Of a DNA stretch of 64,000 nucleotides, positions 35,894 through 48,066 are shown in pieces. The stretch's first letter is position 1, and the number at the start of each line of letters is the position of its first letter. The stretch spans positions 1,426,001-1,490,000 of the forward strand of contig CP103029.1 in the NCBI GenBank assembly GCA_024752435.1, read 5' to 3'. The notes beneath the pieces were generated by a model. The model had not been told where the DNA came from and ran no database searches. It saw only the letters and a program-made list of their open reading frames with translations. The position numbers and the translations under genes are program-made. The stretch comes from Allantophomopsis cytisporea (lineage: Eukaryota; Ascomycota; Leotiomycetes; Phacidiales; Phacidiaceae).

Positions 35894-36527
35894 CTTTGGA
35901 GTCATGCATGCTGTGATGTGCTGTGCTGTGTTGTGCTGCTGGATGATGAACGAACCGAACATGCTTGGGTGGTGGACGGATACTTCCCTCACCTATGGTT
36001 GCAGGGCAAGTAACTGGGCTGATGTGAGGGTCATGTAGGTACCATCTTACTGTGCTATTGTCAGACGAATCGTTGCAAGTGTATGGAGTTGGATGGAGAT
36101 GTACGGATGTACGGCTGCATGTGCTCGAGCTGTAATGGCTATGGAATCCTTGAGGGTCCTGTCCTTGTCCTGGTCCCGGTCCTGGATCTTCTACATATCT
36201 GTACGCAGTACTTGTACTTGTAAGTGTGTGGTGGTGGTGGTCCGCATATCCTGTATCTGTCTGTATCTGTACCTGTACCGGTATGTTCTCAGACCTTCCT
36301 CAAGGGACCCCCCCTCCCTCGACTCTCTTCGGATGCTCGTCAGACGGATCGCATCTTCTGTAAGGACTTCCTGAGGAGAGAGGGGAGGGGGACCTTACTG
36401 TATAGAGGGGGCGCAAAATTAAGCATATCTTTATTGATTCGATGGACAGGCAATCACAAGGGGGGTGGTAAGTGAAGGACTATGCGCGCGCATGAGATGG
36501 ACCGTAGATGTAGCACTGCACTCACTT

Positions 36528-36560
36528 GATGGGATGGGAGGGATGGGATGGATGGGATGC
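36528..36560. repeat. (GGGAT)n microsatellite
   Basis: Imperfect array of GGGAT/GGAT units. Confidence 0.85.
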
Positions 36561-37015
36561 ATCGGGGACCAGCCACAATGACCAGACTTTTTGAACGTAA
36601 GAGAGTAAGAGAGCACCCAAGTGATGATGATGACAAGCTCTTTCGAGAGGAAACAAGCACAAAAAGAGAAGGATTCGGTAAATGCACAGTCCTTATTTCG
36701 TGCCGAACGGGGAACATCGTGGTGTTTTCACTATACCAACTCTTATGTACGCGGTAGTAGTATGTATCTTGCTTAACTGCTACTATTCCTCCGACTCGCA
36801 CTCTCCCCTCGCTCTTCGCGCCTTTCTCGCCCGCATCAACCAATGGTTGATGATTTTAACTCTCGGCTAAGGGTTCAGATTCACCCAATACCAGCTCACC
36901 CAAAAAACCATGCACACCCACCCATCCACCTTAAGCCGCAAAGAGCGACAATCCGCGAAACAACTGCTAAGCCGTTTCTGCCGTAGCCCCCCCTTTGGAC
37001 TTGACACACTGACTT

Positions 37016-37064
37016 GAATTATCAATTATCAATTATCAATCATCCATTATCCATCATCCATCAT
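37016..37064. repeat. ATCAATT / ATCATCC minisatellite
   Basis: Seven-base ATCAATT-type units that change into ATCATCC-type units along the array. Confidence 0.85.
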
Positions 37065-37364
37065 ACTGGTTCATAGGTACGTGTGAGCTTCCCCCATAGA
37101 CTCGGAGAGTAGATCATCATAGATTTCACTATCCTCCAATAGGGTACATTATTATCAGATTCTCACTACGTACAATGCACACGTGTGTACCATAAATAAT
37201 CTGATGGCGTTGGTGTGAGTGTAAGCAGTACTGCAAATTGGTATAGCGTCCATAGGGTAGGTAAACTTTCGAGGCGAACCTCTCTTCTCGCCCAGCAGAT
37301 CCTTTATGGAAATGCATCCATCAATAATGATCCAGCTCTTTCTCCATACTCAGGCTCTATTTTG

Positions 37365-37402
37365 AGCAGCAGCAGCGGCGGCGGCGGCGGCGACGGCGGC
37401 GG
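37365..37402. repeat. CAG/CGG trinucleotide array
   Basis: Short CAG run leading into a CGG array interrupted once by GAC. Confidence 0.9.
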
Positions 37403-37456
37403 ACACACCGAGGCATGGGAATGGAATAATCCCTAGAAGGGGAGAAAATAAAAGAG

Positions 37457-37481
37457 GATACGATACGATACGATACGATAC
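37457..37481. repeat. (GATAC)5 microsatellite
   Basis: Five perfect pentanucleotide units. Confidence 0.95.
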
Positions 37482-40400
37482 TATGATACTCTCACATCCC
37501 GTTGACATCAAGATTCATATTTTCTCCGGTACGCACGAGAAATGGTCATGATTGAATCAGTCCTGATACTGCCACGATACTCTACTGCTATGCTACCTTA
37601 CTCTCGTAGTGAGTAAGGCCTGTAATAATACCTTAACGCATCAAATCCCATCGCCCTCCTCCGCCTTTCCCCGTTTCCGCAGCACTGCCCAGCGTGAGCC
37701 TGTGCTCGGCGGGTCCCTCAACCCACCCCATGTCAAAAAGACTCGCCCAAACCCTACCTCTCCGAAGGGTCAATATCCCGAAGCGTCAAGTCTGAGAGTG
37801 TAAGTTCGATGCACGGCATAGCACAGCAATGGAGGGATTGTGAGACAGAATGACAACCGTGGATTCGATGGAGAAATCGAAATGTAGCACTAAAAGCTCG
37901 GAATAGTTACAAAAGCTGTCTTTGTCTTGTGAAAAGGACCTACCCCTGTTGCATTCTCGCTCAGAGTTAGCCGTGCCTTGTCAGTATCGTCATATCTGTA
38001 CTCCATATGTATGTACTGTCTATCAAAAACATCCACATCCATGTAGATTCACACCCGGTATCATCTCCGTTACGCTTAGAGGCATTTCGACGAACACCTA
38101 CTACTCACGGATTTTGATTGATGATATTCGTTTCATGTTTAGTATTTAGAATGTTCTCATACGCCATGGCTTACACAATGCTACTCTGCTGATACAATCG
38201 CCTTTCTTTCTTTTTTTAATTTGCTTTTTCTTTTTTCTTTTTTTTCTTTCTGATTCTCATACCTCGGCCGGCATTGTCCATGAAGTAAAGCTCCAGAATA
38301 AGAGTACTTCTAGCGTCCGATTTACCCGAGCTGGCACGCACACGCGCGCGAACCTCTGAATATATTTATCAAGCATCGTCTCTTGGCTTTGGCTAGCTTT
38401 CTAGTTAGCCAAGCAACGAGTAGTACAGTAAAGACAAACTTACCAATCAACAAAAGCCGAGGGCCGTACTTTTGTGAATGGGCAAAAAAATATTACACTC
38501 CTCCTTCCATAAACCGTCAGCCAAGAATGTAGGGGTGGAAGTAAGTATGTAACCAGAATCACAAATCTATGGATTTATATTCACATGCGTCCCACTTGGA
38601 AAGGATGACTTCCCGCTTTGGCATGTGCTATGAATATGATAGAATCGGATTACGTGGAGAGCCTGCGCGTCCTACGTGCTCTTCGGAGGAAGAGAGTCGT
38701 CGAAAGTGCGAGAGGACAAGACGTCGTTGGCGCTTCAACATTTTCGAGCATCGCTTCCATCATCATCGACAACAACAGCGAGCGACGTTCGAATCGCTTG
38801 TCGTGCTTGTTCGAAAATGGAACCACTCAACATGTGCACGGCGGAAAGACGTGCAGGAAGAAGAGGAGCTAAAAATGCCAAGCCGCGTAATCGACCAGGG
38901 CAGGGCCACATCCACCTGGGGCCTGGGTAGCGTGGTAGGGTGCCGACAGCAGACAGCAGTCCTGCGACCTCAACTCAGCGTCCGCTCTTCATGGTCTCGT
39001 CTTCTGGATAACCACTCAACACTTGATCCCAGCTCCAGCACTATGGATGTATGTAGGTAAGTATATACATCTGTACATATGTACATACACACTCCGTACA
39101 TCCATCCTAACTAGCATACCAACAACAACAACAACATCCATGTAGCAAACGTACCCTCTCACTCAATGCCATCATATCTCGTTCCGGCTCATGATCTCCC
39201 CCCCATCACTTCGTTTGGGATAGGCATATGCTTGAGCGGCTTGGCCTAGCTGGTAGAGAAGCTTCCGCAGAAATTCCTTTCCATCCACGCGCGCAAGAGA
39301 GCTTGTAAAAGAATGGGGGGGCATGCGCCGGTTCTTCGATGCCCAGATACCAGGGACCTTTAAAGGCCTGTCCATCACGTCAAAAACCAGCCATTGCAAG
39401 CTTTGAGGCTGGGCTGTTTGGTGCTTGATTTCCTCCCATTTGGAACCCTACCGACGGCCGTCACAGGCAACTTTAGTTTCTTCTTGATTGTAACCTTTCT
39501 CCGTCCACCGGAGCGATATCTGGATATTTGCCCGTTCGTATCTCGCAATTTTTCCTTTTAGCACCTGCATTGAAACTGTGGATTGCGGTGTTGACGGGGG
39601 TGGGAGATCTCTGGCATTGTCTCGTCTTTTCGATCATGGCTTGCCGCATCTATGACATTCAATCTCATCTAAAGTTCAGGTACAGGTTCATGTTCAGGTT
39701 CGGGCAAATGCGCCATCTTGCTTTGCCCAGTACGGTTCTTGCTCGCCCTCATTTAATTGCGCTCCTTTAAACCTTAATTGGCTGTGGATATGAAGGGCGC
39801 GCTTGGATGATAGCGATGATGACTACGATGAGGGTAGGTAGTAGAGGCATGAAGTGTTGGGTGTCAGGATGTGATGATTTAAAGTATTTTCCGCGCCTTA
39901 ATGGACTCTTATTTTTCCCCTAATTGGCAAAGTACACCCCTTGCACCTTAGCAAGCATATTCATCGACATTGATGATGTGGTGAAACTCGAGGCTCTCAT
40001 ATGTATGCCTGATCTTGAACAAATGGTTGGCTTGCTTACTTTGGATCTTTCTCTCACATACCTGTGCTAATGGATGAGAATCAATGATTAGAAGCTGTTA
40101 GCTATGTTCGGGGCTCAGGTCCGGGTTCAGCCCCGAATTAGAGTCTTGGACCAAGCACTAGAACAACCGACGTCATTTAGTACGAATTGAAACATCGCAG
40201 GTGAATTTGAGGATATGGATACATGTTTGTCATGAAAAAAAGATTTGTGTTTTATTTGTTGAATGATCGGGTGTGAACGTTTGATATTTGCGCATGCCAC
40301 TCTTTGCTGTGGCAGTTGTGATTTGGTAGACGAGGTGTTGTTGATCAGGGTACAGGGGGGGCCAGATATATCCTTTACCCATACAACAATTCCGCATCTA

Positions 40401-40596
40401 CATACCAGACATTTCAACTCATCTCCTTCTGCTGTACTCGCAAACTTTCCTTTGACTATATGTCTCTCTGTGTCTGCAGCTGCTTTCCTTTCGTACTGAG
40501 GCCCTGGACCCTTCCACCCCCCCGTCCCCTTGTCATTTAGTAGTTAGTTAGTAAGTGAGTAAGTAAGTAAGTAATAAGAGTTGGTCGCCGAGCGGT

Positions 40597-40627
40597 AGCG
40601 TGATAGCGTGATAGCGTGATAGCGTGG
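40597..40627. repeat. (AGCGTGAT)n repeat
   Basis: Three perfect 8-base units and most of a fourth. Confidence 0.95.
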
Positions 40628-40782
40628 AGGCGGAGTAGACTGTGCGGTTTTCATTGTGTCACTCTTGTCGTCGCTTGTCTGTCTCTCAGTCGACTTACGG
40701 CTCCACAGCTAGGTTTACGCTCGTTCTTCCATGCATACAATTCTGCAACTCAACGATACATGTCCTGTCATTTCTCCGCCAG

Positions 40783-40822
40783 TGCCTGCCTGCCTGCCTG
40801 CCTGTCTGTCTGTCTGTGCCTG
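40783..40822. repeat. (TGCC)n(TGTC)n compound microsatellite
   Basis: TGCC units change abruptly to TGTC units within one array, the pattern expected from slippage after a point mutation. Confidence 0.92.
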
Positions 40823-41045
40823 ACCATCTTTGTGCTCTGGTCTTCCTCTCTTCCGATCATGTCACAGCTCTGCCATGAAGGGAAGTGCCATGCTCAGGGG
40901 ACCCCCATGAGGAAGAGGGGATGCGTGATGTGTGGTGGTGGATGCGCAAGCATTCTTTTTCAGATCACAAAATACATGGTGATTTTGCAAGGAATGCTTT
41001 TGTGCTTGCTTTACTGTATTGCTGCCATTGTGAAGTAAAGCAATG

Positions 41046-41077
<32 letters not shown>
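41046..41077. repeat. (CTA)n microsatellite
   Basis: About ten uninterrupted CTA units. A second array of the same trinucleotide in another phase is found at 45,482-45,520. Confidence 0.95.
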
Positions 41078-41078
<1 letters not shown>

Positions 41079-41828
41079 TGTACTACTGATATCTGCACAG
41101 GCAGAGAATGCCTTAGTCCTTTCATAGATGCACTTGGTCAAAGCAATATATGCCCACATATTCATACACAGCCCGATGCGACGGCCCAGTGTCAGACAAT
41201 AATAATGCAGATTATGACGGAGTTGGCAGTTGTCGGTATTGATTGTGGACCTATTGATTGCACTCTGTTGATAGTTGAGCCATTCCACCGGGACCACGTA
41301 TTTGCAATTTTTCATCGAGGAAGATTGGACCATCTGTTGGATGAAGTGAGGGGAATGCTGAGTGAGTAGCATGCGAGTTGAGGTGGTTTTGAGGCGGTTG
41401 AAGTGGTTGAGGTGGATGAAGTGCACATCCAATTGGGGGGAGGGTTATATGCATAAGCAGGCAAAAAGAGATAGTCGGGCGATACGCAGGAAGTCATTAG
41501 TATGGAAGCATGTGCATCCAGCTCAGGCACTCAAGCACACAGTACACTCTCAAGCACACACTCGAGCATAAAATTTATAATTAGGTGGGGACTTGATACC
41601 AACCACGGCCGGCCAGCAGCGGATGAGCAGACAAAAGATCAAGGCCAAGCTTTACGTTCGCTCCACAAGGAAATCTGCCTTGCGATGGAATGAGTGGTGA
41701 AAGTGGAGGCTGCCAGTCAGCCTGTAGGGAAACGAGTGATTTGGGAGGGGGCCAGAGGAGCAGAACAGTGGAGTAAACGAGCTGTACACCCCAAGAAATA
41801 CTTTTTTTTTTGTGGTGGTACAGGATGG

Positions 41829-41866
41829 CACTGACACTAACACTGACACTGACACTGACACTGACA
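41829..41866. repeat. (CACTGA)n microsatellite
   Basis: Six hexanucleotide units with one ACTAAC variant. Confidence 0.92.
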
Positions 41867-42785
41867 AAACAGCATGACATGGGAGTGAGAATTGGACAAT
41901 TGGAAAGTGGACGACGACGACGGAAGACGGAAATCGGAAAACGAACAAAACAGCGAATGGGGAATCCGGAAAAGACTAAAAAGAATCACTTGCCAGGGCT
42001 GCCAAGCAAAGCAATATCCATTCATCCATTCTCGCAACTGTCCGGATCCGAATACATACATACACCTACCTATCTACCTACATACCATACATACTGTCTG
42101 TGTACATACCCACACAATCTACATCCCCCCTCCCCTCCTCCCATCCCCTCGCGGCTAAGATCCCAATGCGGAAGGCGAGCAAGCATGTCCCTCAAAAAGA
42201 GTCGAAGGTACGCGTTAGAATTATCAAATCCATACCTTACTGTATGTACAAAGTACAAATCTCCCAGATCGAGTCCCAATGAGACAGTCAGTATGAGCCA
42301 CCATCATCAGCATCCTTGATATCCCGAGCGGTGGGTTTCTGTCAGTGCTTTTTCTCCCCCTCTTCGTTGGAGCTCCTCTCTATTTGTCTTGCTTTGTAGT
42401 CTTCTTGACCCTTTTGAGTGGTTTTGGTGGGTTTGCACTGTTGCTTTGGGCCTTTTCTGTTACTCGAGTGTATCGGCGGATATACGCCTTTGGAGCACCA
42501 GTGTAAGATCATGGAGACTCCATATCTTTCGATGGAGTACGTACCTCGGACTTTCACTTCGACTTATCAAGCTAGGACCAGCACTACCGAGTCGGGTAAG
42601 GCGCATATGTTCATATATGGATATGGATGGATACATGTAGTATGAGTATGTACATACAGTACCTTACAGAGCATGCATTCGATAGGTAAGGTAAAGTTTG
42701 CGTCGGCCAGATGTGACCTCAGGAGCCGAGTACCTGAGTATCTGTAATGTAACTCTACTCCATATTCATCATACCTCTGATGGAG

Positions 42786-42811
42786 CTTGACTTGACTTGA
42801 CTTGACTTGAC
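42786..42811. repeat. (CTTGA)5 microsatellite
   Basis: Five pentanucleotide units. A TACA array begins 30 bases later, at 42,841-42,865. Confidence 0.92.
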
Positions 42812-43731
42812 GGAGTACTACTGTCAATGACCTGACTGTGTACATACATACATACATACATACATGATGTACCTTGCGCAAGGTCGTCCGTCTCTACCTC
42901 GATAATACACAATCGCTGACAAGTCGGGTAAGATTGTCTGAAAGGCTAAGTCATAGTATCTATGTAGTGTATCCAACCCATCCATCCGAACCTTTCTCAA
43001 ACCATTCAAAACACCCTCTTCTCAAAATAATCATCAATTCGAAGCAACCCAATCAGATAAGCAGCCAACAAGCAATAATCCAAAACACATGACCCATTTT
43101 CTATTTTCTGATGTCTATTTTCTAGTCTCCAATTTATCATTTCTAATTTTCACGCTCCTTCTCCTCCTCTTCCCTTCCTTGAAAGGGAGTTATTATACGA
43201 GAGTCCTCACACACCTTTTTTTGATTATTATCCTCGCGTATGAGGGTATCATCATAAGTATCATCATCATATGTACATTGGGTATGATTATATATACACT
43301 CCGCCCAAAAACATCAAATACATTGAATGACAAAGTGGTTCTCACCGATCTGATTACGCTGTAACTGATTGACTTGATTAATCACTTTTCATACATATTG
43401 CGTAGAAACGGCTACCTACACACATAACACTCCAAATCAGACGGGTACGGTGTCATTATTCATTCTGAGCTTAGCCACTCCCTCCCCTACCGCCTACTAC
43501 GACTTGACCAGGATAGGCCCAATACCCTTCCACACGCCAAATAAACCTTGCTTTACCTTAATTCTAGCTTTGCTTGGGTCGCTGTGCGCTAGACAGGCTT
43601 TATTTTTGGCATCTCCACCTTTTTGCACCTTTTCCGCTCCGCCCAGTCCCCCCTTCACAGTGCCCAGCCCATTCTGAAGGAAGGAAGAGCAAAAAGCAAC
43701 AAACGGCGTCGCCTGAAAATTCATTAATCCT

Positions 43732-43734
<3 letters not shown>

Positions 43735-43772
<38 letters not shown>
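43735..43772. repeat. (TC)19 microsatellite
   Basis: Thirty-eight bases of uninterrupted TC. Confidence 0.95.
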
Positions 43773-43775
<3 letters not shown>

Positions 43776-44578
43776 CATGGTCCCATTTAAGGCCGCCCCC
43801 TCTCTCTCATCGTTAAGCCCCTCCCCACCCCTGTTGCTGTGAGTCGCTTACAGCACGAACCTGGTCTGTGAATCTGCTCATCATCCGAATGAACCACCAG
43901 ACACGAAAAGTCAAAAACAAGAGGGAATGTATGTGGGCAGTTCACGAGCGGATGGAATCCGGAGAAGAGGGTGGAGAAGATGTAGAAGATGAGGGAAGCA
44001 TGGGAGCGTGGCAGTAGAGAGGATTGATTGAGTGTAAGGGAATAGATGATGAATGAAGAAATCAAATAAATCAAGAAGGAAATACATAAACAAATGAATA
44101 GATGAATGACTGTATGAATAAGGTATGATGATATTGAATGAGTACATATGAGTGTGGTTAGAATTCAATAGATATAATTAGAAATAAATGATGGATGATA
44201 TGACGATATGATAAGTGCAGCTTTCTATGTAGACATACACAATAGACCAGGACAGCAAGAATAAGCATAAACCACTAATAAGGGTGTACTGTATATGACC
44301 ACGACACCAGAAAACGATCATAACGGGACAAACGTGTCTTCGAAACGTGAAAACGTGACTGGGAAAAGCAAAACCGAACAAGAACAGAGAGACAGCCACA
44401 TACTCACAGTCACTCACAGTCACACGCCCACAAATCACGCATCCCATATTCTTCTATACACAGTCATAGACACACACACGCACACACTGTCTGTCTCGCA
44501 CTCGTACTCTCGCACACACAACATAACAGGGATGAGAAAAGAGGATAGGTTCTTCCGGTATCTGCGCATAATGTGTAT

Positions 44579-44585
44579 CACCACC

Positions 44586-44619
<34 letters not shown>

Positions 44620-44629
44620 TCATCATCAT
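44579..44629. repeat. (CAC)n(CAT)n compound microsatellite
   Basis: A run of CAC units switches to about ten CAT units; roughly 50 bases in total. Confidence 0.95.
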
Positions 44630-45371
44630 AGATTTTGTGTGCATCTTGGCGGAGACTAGTAGCACCGGCAGGGCTCAGAAAGAAACTGGGATGCTTAGAC
44701 GATGATGACTAGAAGGAAGTGTTCCTAGGATATGAGCAACTTTCCTCTCTTTCTCTTTTCTCCTTAGTCAACAGTCCCAGTCCCAGTCCCAGTCCCAATC
44801 CCAATCCTGATCCGGTACCTCGTACAACCATTCCTGTCGCTTCCGATGACATTTATTTTCGTGGGTGTAAGAAAAGGTTGATTGTGATTATGGTTATGGA
44901 TGGGCGGCTATTGTAGTAAGAATAGTAAGAATAGAACATAAGAATTGTGGCAGTGAGAATGGGAGGTAGGTAGTTAGTGGTGGTGGTGTAAGGTAGCAGC
45001 AGTAGTAATAGTAGTAGTACCTTCGTAAGTATGAATATGGACGGATAAGGTGAGTTGCTCGGAGCAGTAAGGTGAAGTAGGTAAGGTCAGGTAAGGCAAA
45101 AAAGTAAGGCAAAAGTGAGGTAGGTAGGTCATGTCAGTGGAGGTACATTAGGTAGCAAAGGTATGCAACAACTTCACCATCATAGCGAGCCCATAAGCAT
45201 GGGCTTGTACATTTATAGAGTCAAGCCGACTTGGGTACTACTCTATCTTATTCTATGAATACATTACTTTATTATTCATGACAGTACATCCTATCTTCAT
45301 TCGGACCTTACTCATCCATATATTTTATTGAGTGAGCAATAATGAGGCACAACACATTACATTGAATCCAT

Positions 45372-45455
45372 CTAACATCATAATCCAACATCATAATCCT
45401 CATCATAATCCTCATCATAATCCAACATCATAATCCTCAGCATCATCCTCATCCG
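45372..45455. repeat. CATCATAATCC minisatellite
   Basis: About six copies of a 12-13 base unit (CATCATAATCC plus AA or T spacer), degenerating at the right end into CAGCATC/CATCC units. Confidence 0.88.
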
Positions 45456-45481
45456 CATCCGCTCATATATCCGTACCTATG

Positions 45482-45520
<39 letters not shown>
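45482..45520. repeat. (TAC)13 microsatellite
   Basis: Thirteen perfect trinucleotide units. Confidence 0.95.
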
Positions 45521-46159
45521 GACCACCACTACCTTGCCATGCGGATAAGATGAGGCTAGGTGAAGCGAGTGAGGCGATGAGGGATGAAAGGCACCTGTCC
45601 CTGATCAAAGAACGGCCAGATGTGAGACTTCATCACTCCATAACATCTCTCTGACAAGCACAAGCGTGACAGGCGTGACAACAATGCTGATGAAGTATCA
45701 TCATGGCTATGCTCACCCAAACTCACCCACACACCAATACCCATGTTGGTGTTCCTGTTCCTGTTCCTGTTCCTATCTTGTCATGTCATCTCATCATCCA
45801 TTCATGGTCGTACAGGGTTAGATTTGATCCCAGAAAGAAAAGAAGACGAAAAAAAGAGCCGTCCGTCATCTTGAACCCTATGATACCCTTCTGTTTGTTA
45901 GCCTCTGGATCTCTCATGAATACATACACGCACTCTCGAGATAATATGTAAGGCACATCTTATGTACAATGAGTAAGTCACCCTTCATCCGGCCTATTAC
46001 GCCGGGAGTATGATGTGTTTATGCATGTAAGGATTTTTTGTCGGTATGTGCGCTGAGTGAGTGTGCTGGACTGCTGAAAGTGCTGAAAGTGCTGAAGGTG
46101 CTGAATGTGGTGTGAAGAAGATTCTGCTGTACCTGACTGTGCTGAGCCTGAATTATTGC

Positions 46160-46250
46160 TATGTATGTATGTATGTATGTATGTATGTATGTATGAATGA
46201 ATGTATGTATGAAATGTATGTAGGTATGTATGTATGTAGGTATGTGTACG
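46160..46250. repeat. (TATG)n microsatellite, longest in the window
   Basis: About 90 bases of TATG units with AATG, AGG and GTACG variants. It is the longest simple repeat in the window. The same tetranucleotide appears at 31,171-31,190, and its complement phase at 42,841-42,865. Confidence 0.93.
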
Positions 46251-46903
46251 TATGTAGTATTGGAAATGATTATGCGTATTGCTTGTTGAGCTATGTATGG
46301 TGTGCGCTTTTCATCTGTGCCTAGCTATTGTGCGTTTCTATGCTTCTTTTTTTTTCTTTTTCTTCTCTATTTTTCTTCTTCTTTTGCTCAAGCATAAGCA
46401 TAAGCATCACCAATCATCACATCAATCACTCATATCAATGAATTATACTCCGATATTCCTTTGATTCATACACCACACACTTTTGTCCATGTCCACTCAA
46501 TAATTGTGTACATTCTTTGACATACTTGCCCTTTCTATTCCCCCCCCCCTCTCTATCTATCTCACTCTCTCTACGTACCGGTCCATCTCTCTCTACAGCA
46601 ACTCTCGTCTTTTTCTCGCTCTCTATGGACACACCTCTAGTACTTACTCCGGACACCCACCCAAACATACATGCTTCAGAAACAGAGGGTCTCCCGCCCA
46701 CCACCCCTCTTCCCTCCCCCATGGATAGACTCAGCTCAAAAAGATCGACACACTGACCAAACAAACACCGACCCTTCCCGCTCTCAAACCTACTTCGTAC
46801 AGACCCGACCTTCGAACGCCTTTCCCTGGAGAGACAATGGCATCGGCAGCCCGAAGAGCAGCTAAAACCGAACTCGACTACATTGAACTACTGTGACTAT
46901 TCT

Positions 46904-46977
46904 GACTACCTGGACTACCTGGACTACCTGGATTACCTGGACTACCTTGAACTACCTTGAACTACCATGACTACCAT
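46904..46977. repeat. CTACCTGGA minisatellite
   Basis: Eight or so copies of a 9-10 base unit: CTACCTGGA and variants ATTACCTGG, CTACCTTGAA and CTACCATGA. Confidence 0.88.
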
Positions 46978-47200
46978 ACCCAGCGACCGCTCCGCTCGAG
47001 CCTTGTGAACTTAAGATGGCCCTGCATCCCCATCTTTTCTATATCCCTCCTACTCTATGTATGTGTTCGAGTACTAGATGAGGAATTAAAGTTAAAGAAG
47101 GCCGACTACCCACCCGCGTGCTTTTCCCATCTCGTGGCTTTTCTATTCCCCTTCTCCACCAACCTCAATCTCAACTTCTTCTTTTATTAATCTCGACATC

Positions 47201-48066
47201 TCCCACCTTCAAGTGAGAGAAAACAAAGAGACAAAACAAAAGAAAGAGAGAGAGAGAGAGAGAAGAGAACGATATCCAGATATCTATCTCTGAGAGAAAG
47301 ACCCAACCCACATTCGCTTCTTTGCATCAACAATTCCAATCCACTTCTGTCGTTAGAATATAAGGTGGCATAACCCTCGAAACAAAACACCTTTCTCGTC
47401 TTCTTCGACTTAGTCTGCCTGTACTCGCCTCAGCTGCCCAAATCCTTTCCCGACTTGGCCGCGCTCTCACTCGCTTTTTCCCTCTCTCAGCCCAGCCTTA
47501 GCCTGACTACTGAACACACACGGAGAATTTATAGTCTTGACTCACCCCCATCATCTACTACCACCATTCGTTCAGCCAGCTGTAAAGAAGGAAAGAAGAA
47601 AAAAACAAAAAGAACCCAGACTTGCAGCTTCGGGACAATCACATTGAAGAGAAAGAGAAAAAGTCCACAGACCCCTTCTACCTTCTTTTCCGTATTACAC
47701 ATCGATCGTTACATTACGTCCAGCATTACCTCAGCCATTGCGCTCGAGTTAAGCTCGAGAAGGAACCTTCGCTTTAGGCCTCCGATTCATTTCGTGTAGC
47801 CTTATCATCACCACCACGCTCGCTTGAAAGAACGAACACATACTACATATATATATATCCCTTTGGTAGCCTGGCGCAAGGATATACCTTCGATTCACGC
47901 CCATCACTACCCTTGTCTGCTAGTATTGGAAAATTAAATCTTGGTCTGAAATATCGACCGGCTCTATAATCTTCCTCGGACTTGATATAGAAAATCTGTT
48001 AGCGGCAGATATTGCAACTTCGATCTTTGAAATTCCCCCAAGGACTTAATATTTAATTTCGTCAAA
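47201..48066 (+). promoter_or_regulatory. probable transcribed leader of the Zn2Cys6 gene
   Basis: From about 47,200 the composition becomes alternately purine- and pyrimidine-rich, with an AG run at 47,245-47,263, CT-rich patches at 47,395-47,480 and a TATATATATA at about 47,847. This looks like the long 5' leaders usual before fungal regulatory genes. A 114-codon frame at 47,455-47,799 has no ATG start. Transcript start and extent cannot be read from sequence. Confidence 0.4.

Larger units (their letters stand above)
30700..37100. other. gene-free block, part B
   Basis: 6.4 kb with no supported gene. Low-complexity tracts: poly-A at 30,700-30,723; ACCAGC repeats 31,031-31,078; GTAT repeats 31,171-31,190; AG repeats 33,093-33,122; GAT repeats 34,609-34,632; GCAAT repeats 35,576-35,604; a GGA/GAA purine tract 35,824-35,893; GGGAT repeats 36,528-36,560; and a TATCAAT-type minisatellite 37,016-37,064. 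Reading frames here that seem long are translations of these repeats. Confidence 0.6.
37101..43000. other. gene-free block, part C
   Basis: 5.9 kb without a supported gene. Tracts: CGG/CAG 37,365-37,402; GATAC 37,457-37,481; CAA 39,120-39,136; TTAG/GTAA 40,538-40,577; AGCGTGAT 40,597-40,627; TGCC/TGTC 40,783-40,822; CTA 41,046-41,077; ACTGAC 41,829-41,866; CTTGA 42,786-42,811; TACA 42,841-42,865. A 163-codon plus-strand frame at 38,569-39,060 and a 140-codon frame at 40,616-41,038 (the latter without an ATG start) have no family resemblance and were not called. Confidence 0.6.
43001..47200. other. gene-free block, part D
   Basis: 4.2 kb without a supported gene. Tracts: (TC)19 at 43,735-43,772; CAC/CAT 44,579-44,629; CCCAGT 44,772-44,806; a CATAATCC minisatellite 45,372-45,455; (TAC)13 45,482-45,520; GTTCCT 45,751-45,775; GTGCTGAAA 46,072-46,107; TATG 46,160-46,250; a CTACCTGGA minisatellite 46,904-46,977. 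One 91-codon ATG frame at 43,089-43,364 would encode two hydrophobic segments but is T-rich low-complexity sequence. Confidence 0.6.

Noticed and set aside
38569..39060. 163-codon plus-strand frame in the gene-free block
   Set aside because: No homology recognised, overlapped by open frames in the other two plus-strand phases, Arg/Ser/His-rich translation typical of non-coding DNA. Transcript data could overturn this.
43089..43364. 91-codon ATG frame with two hydrophobic stretches
   Set aside because: The hydrophobicity follows from T-rich low-complexity DNA; no family match and no promoter or splice support.
44579..44629. Repeats as a possible CRISPR array
   Set aside because: The repeats are contiguous short tandem units without spacers, in a fungal genome.
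47455..47799. 114-codon frame before the Zn2Cys6 gene
   Set aside because: It has no ATG start and reads a pyrimidine-rich leader; taken as untranslated sequence.
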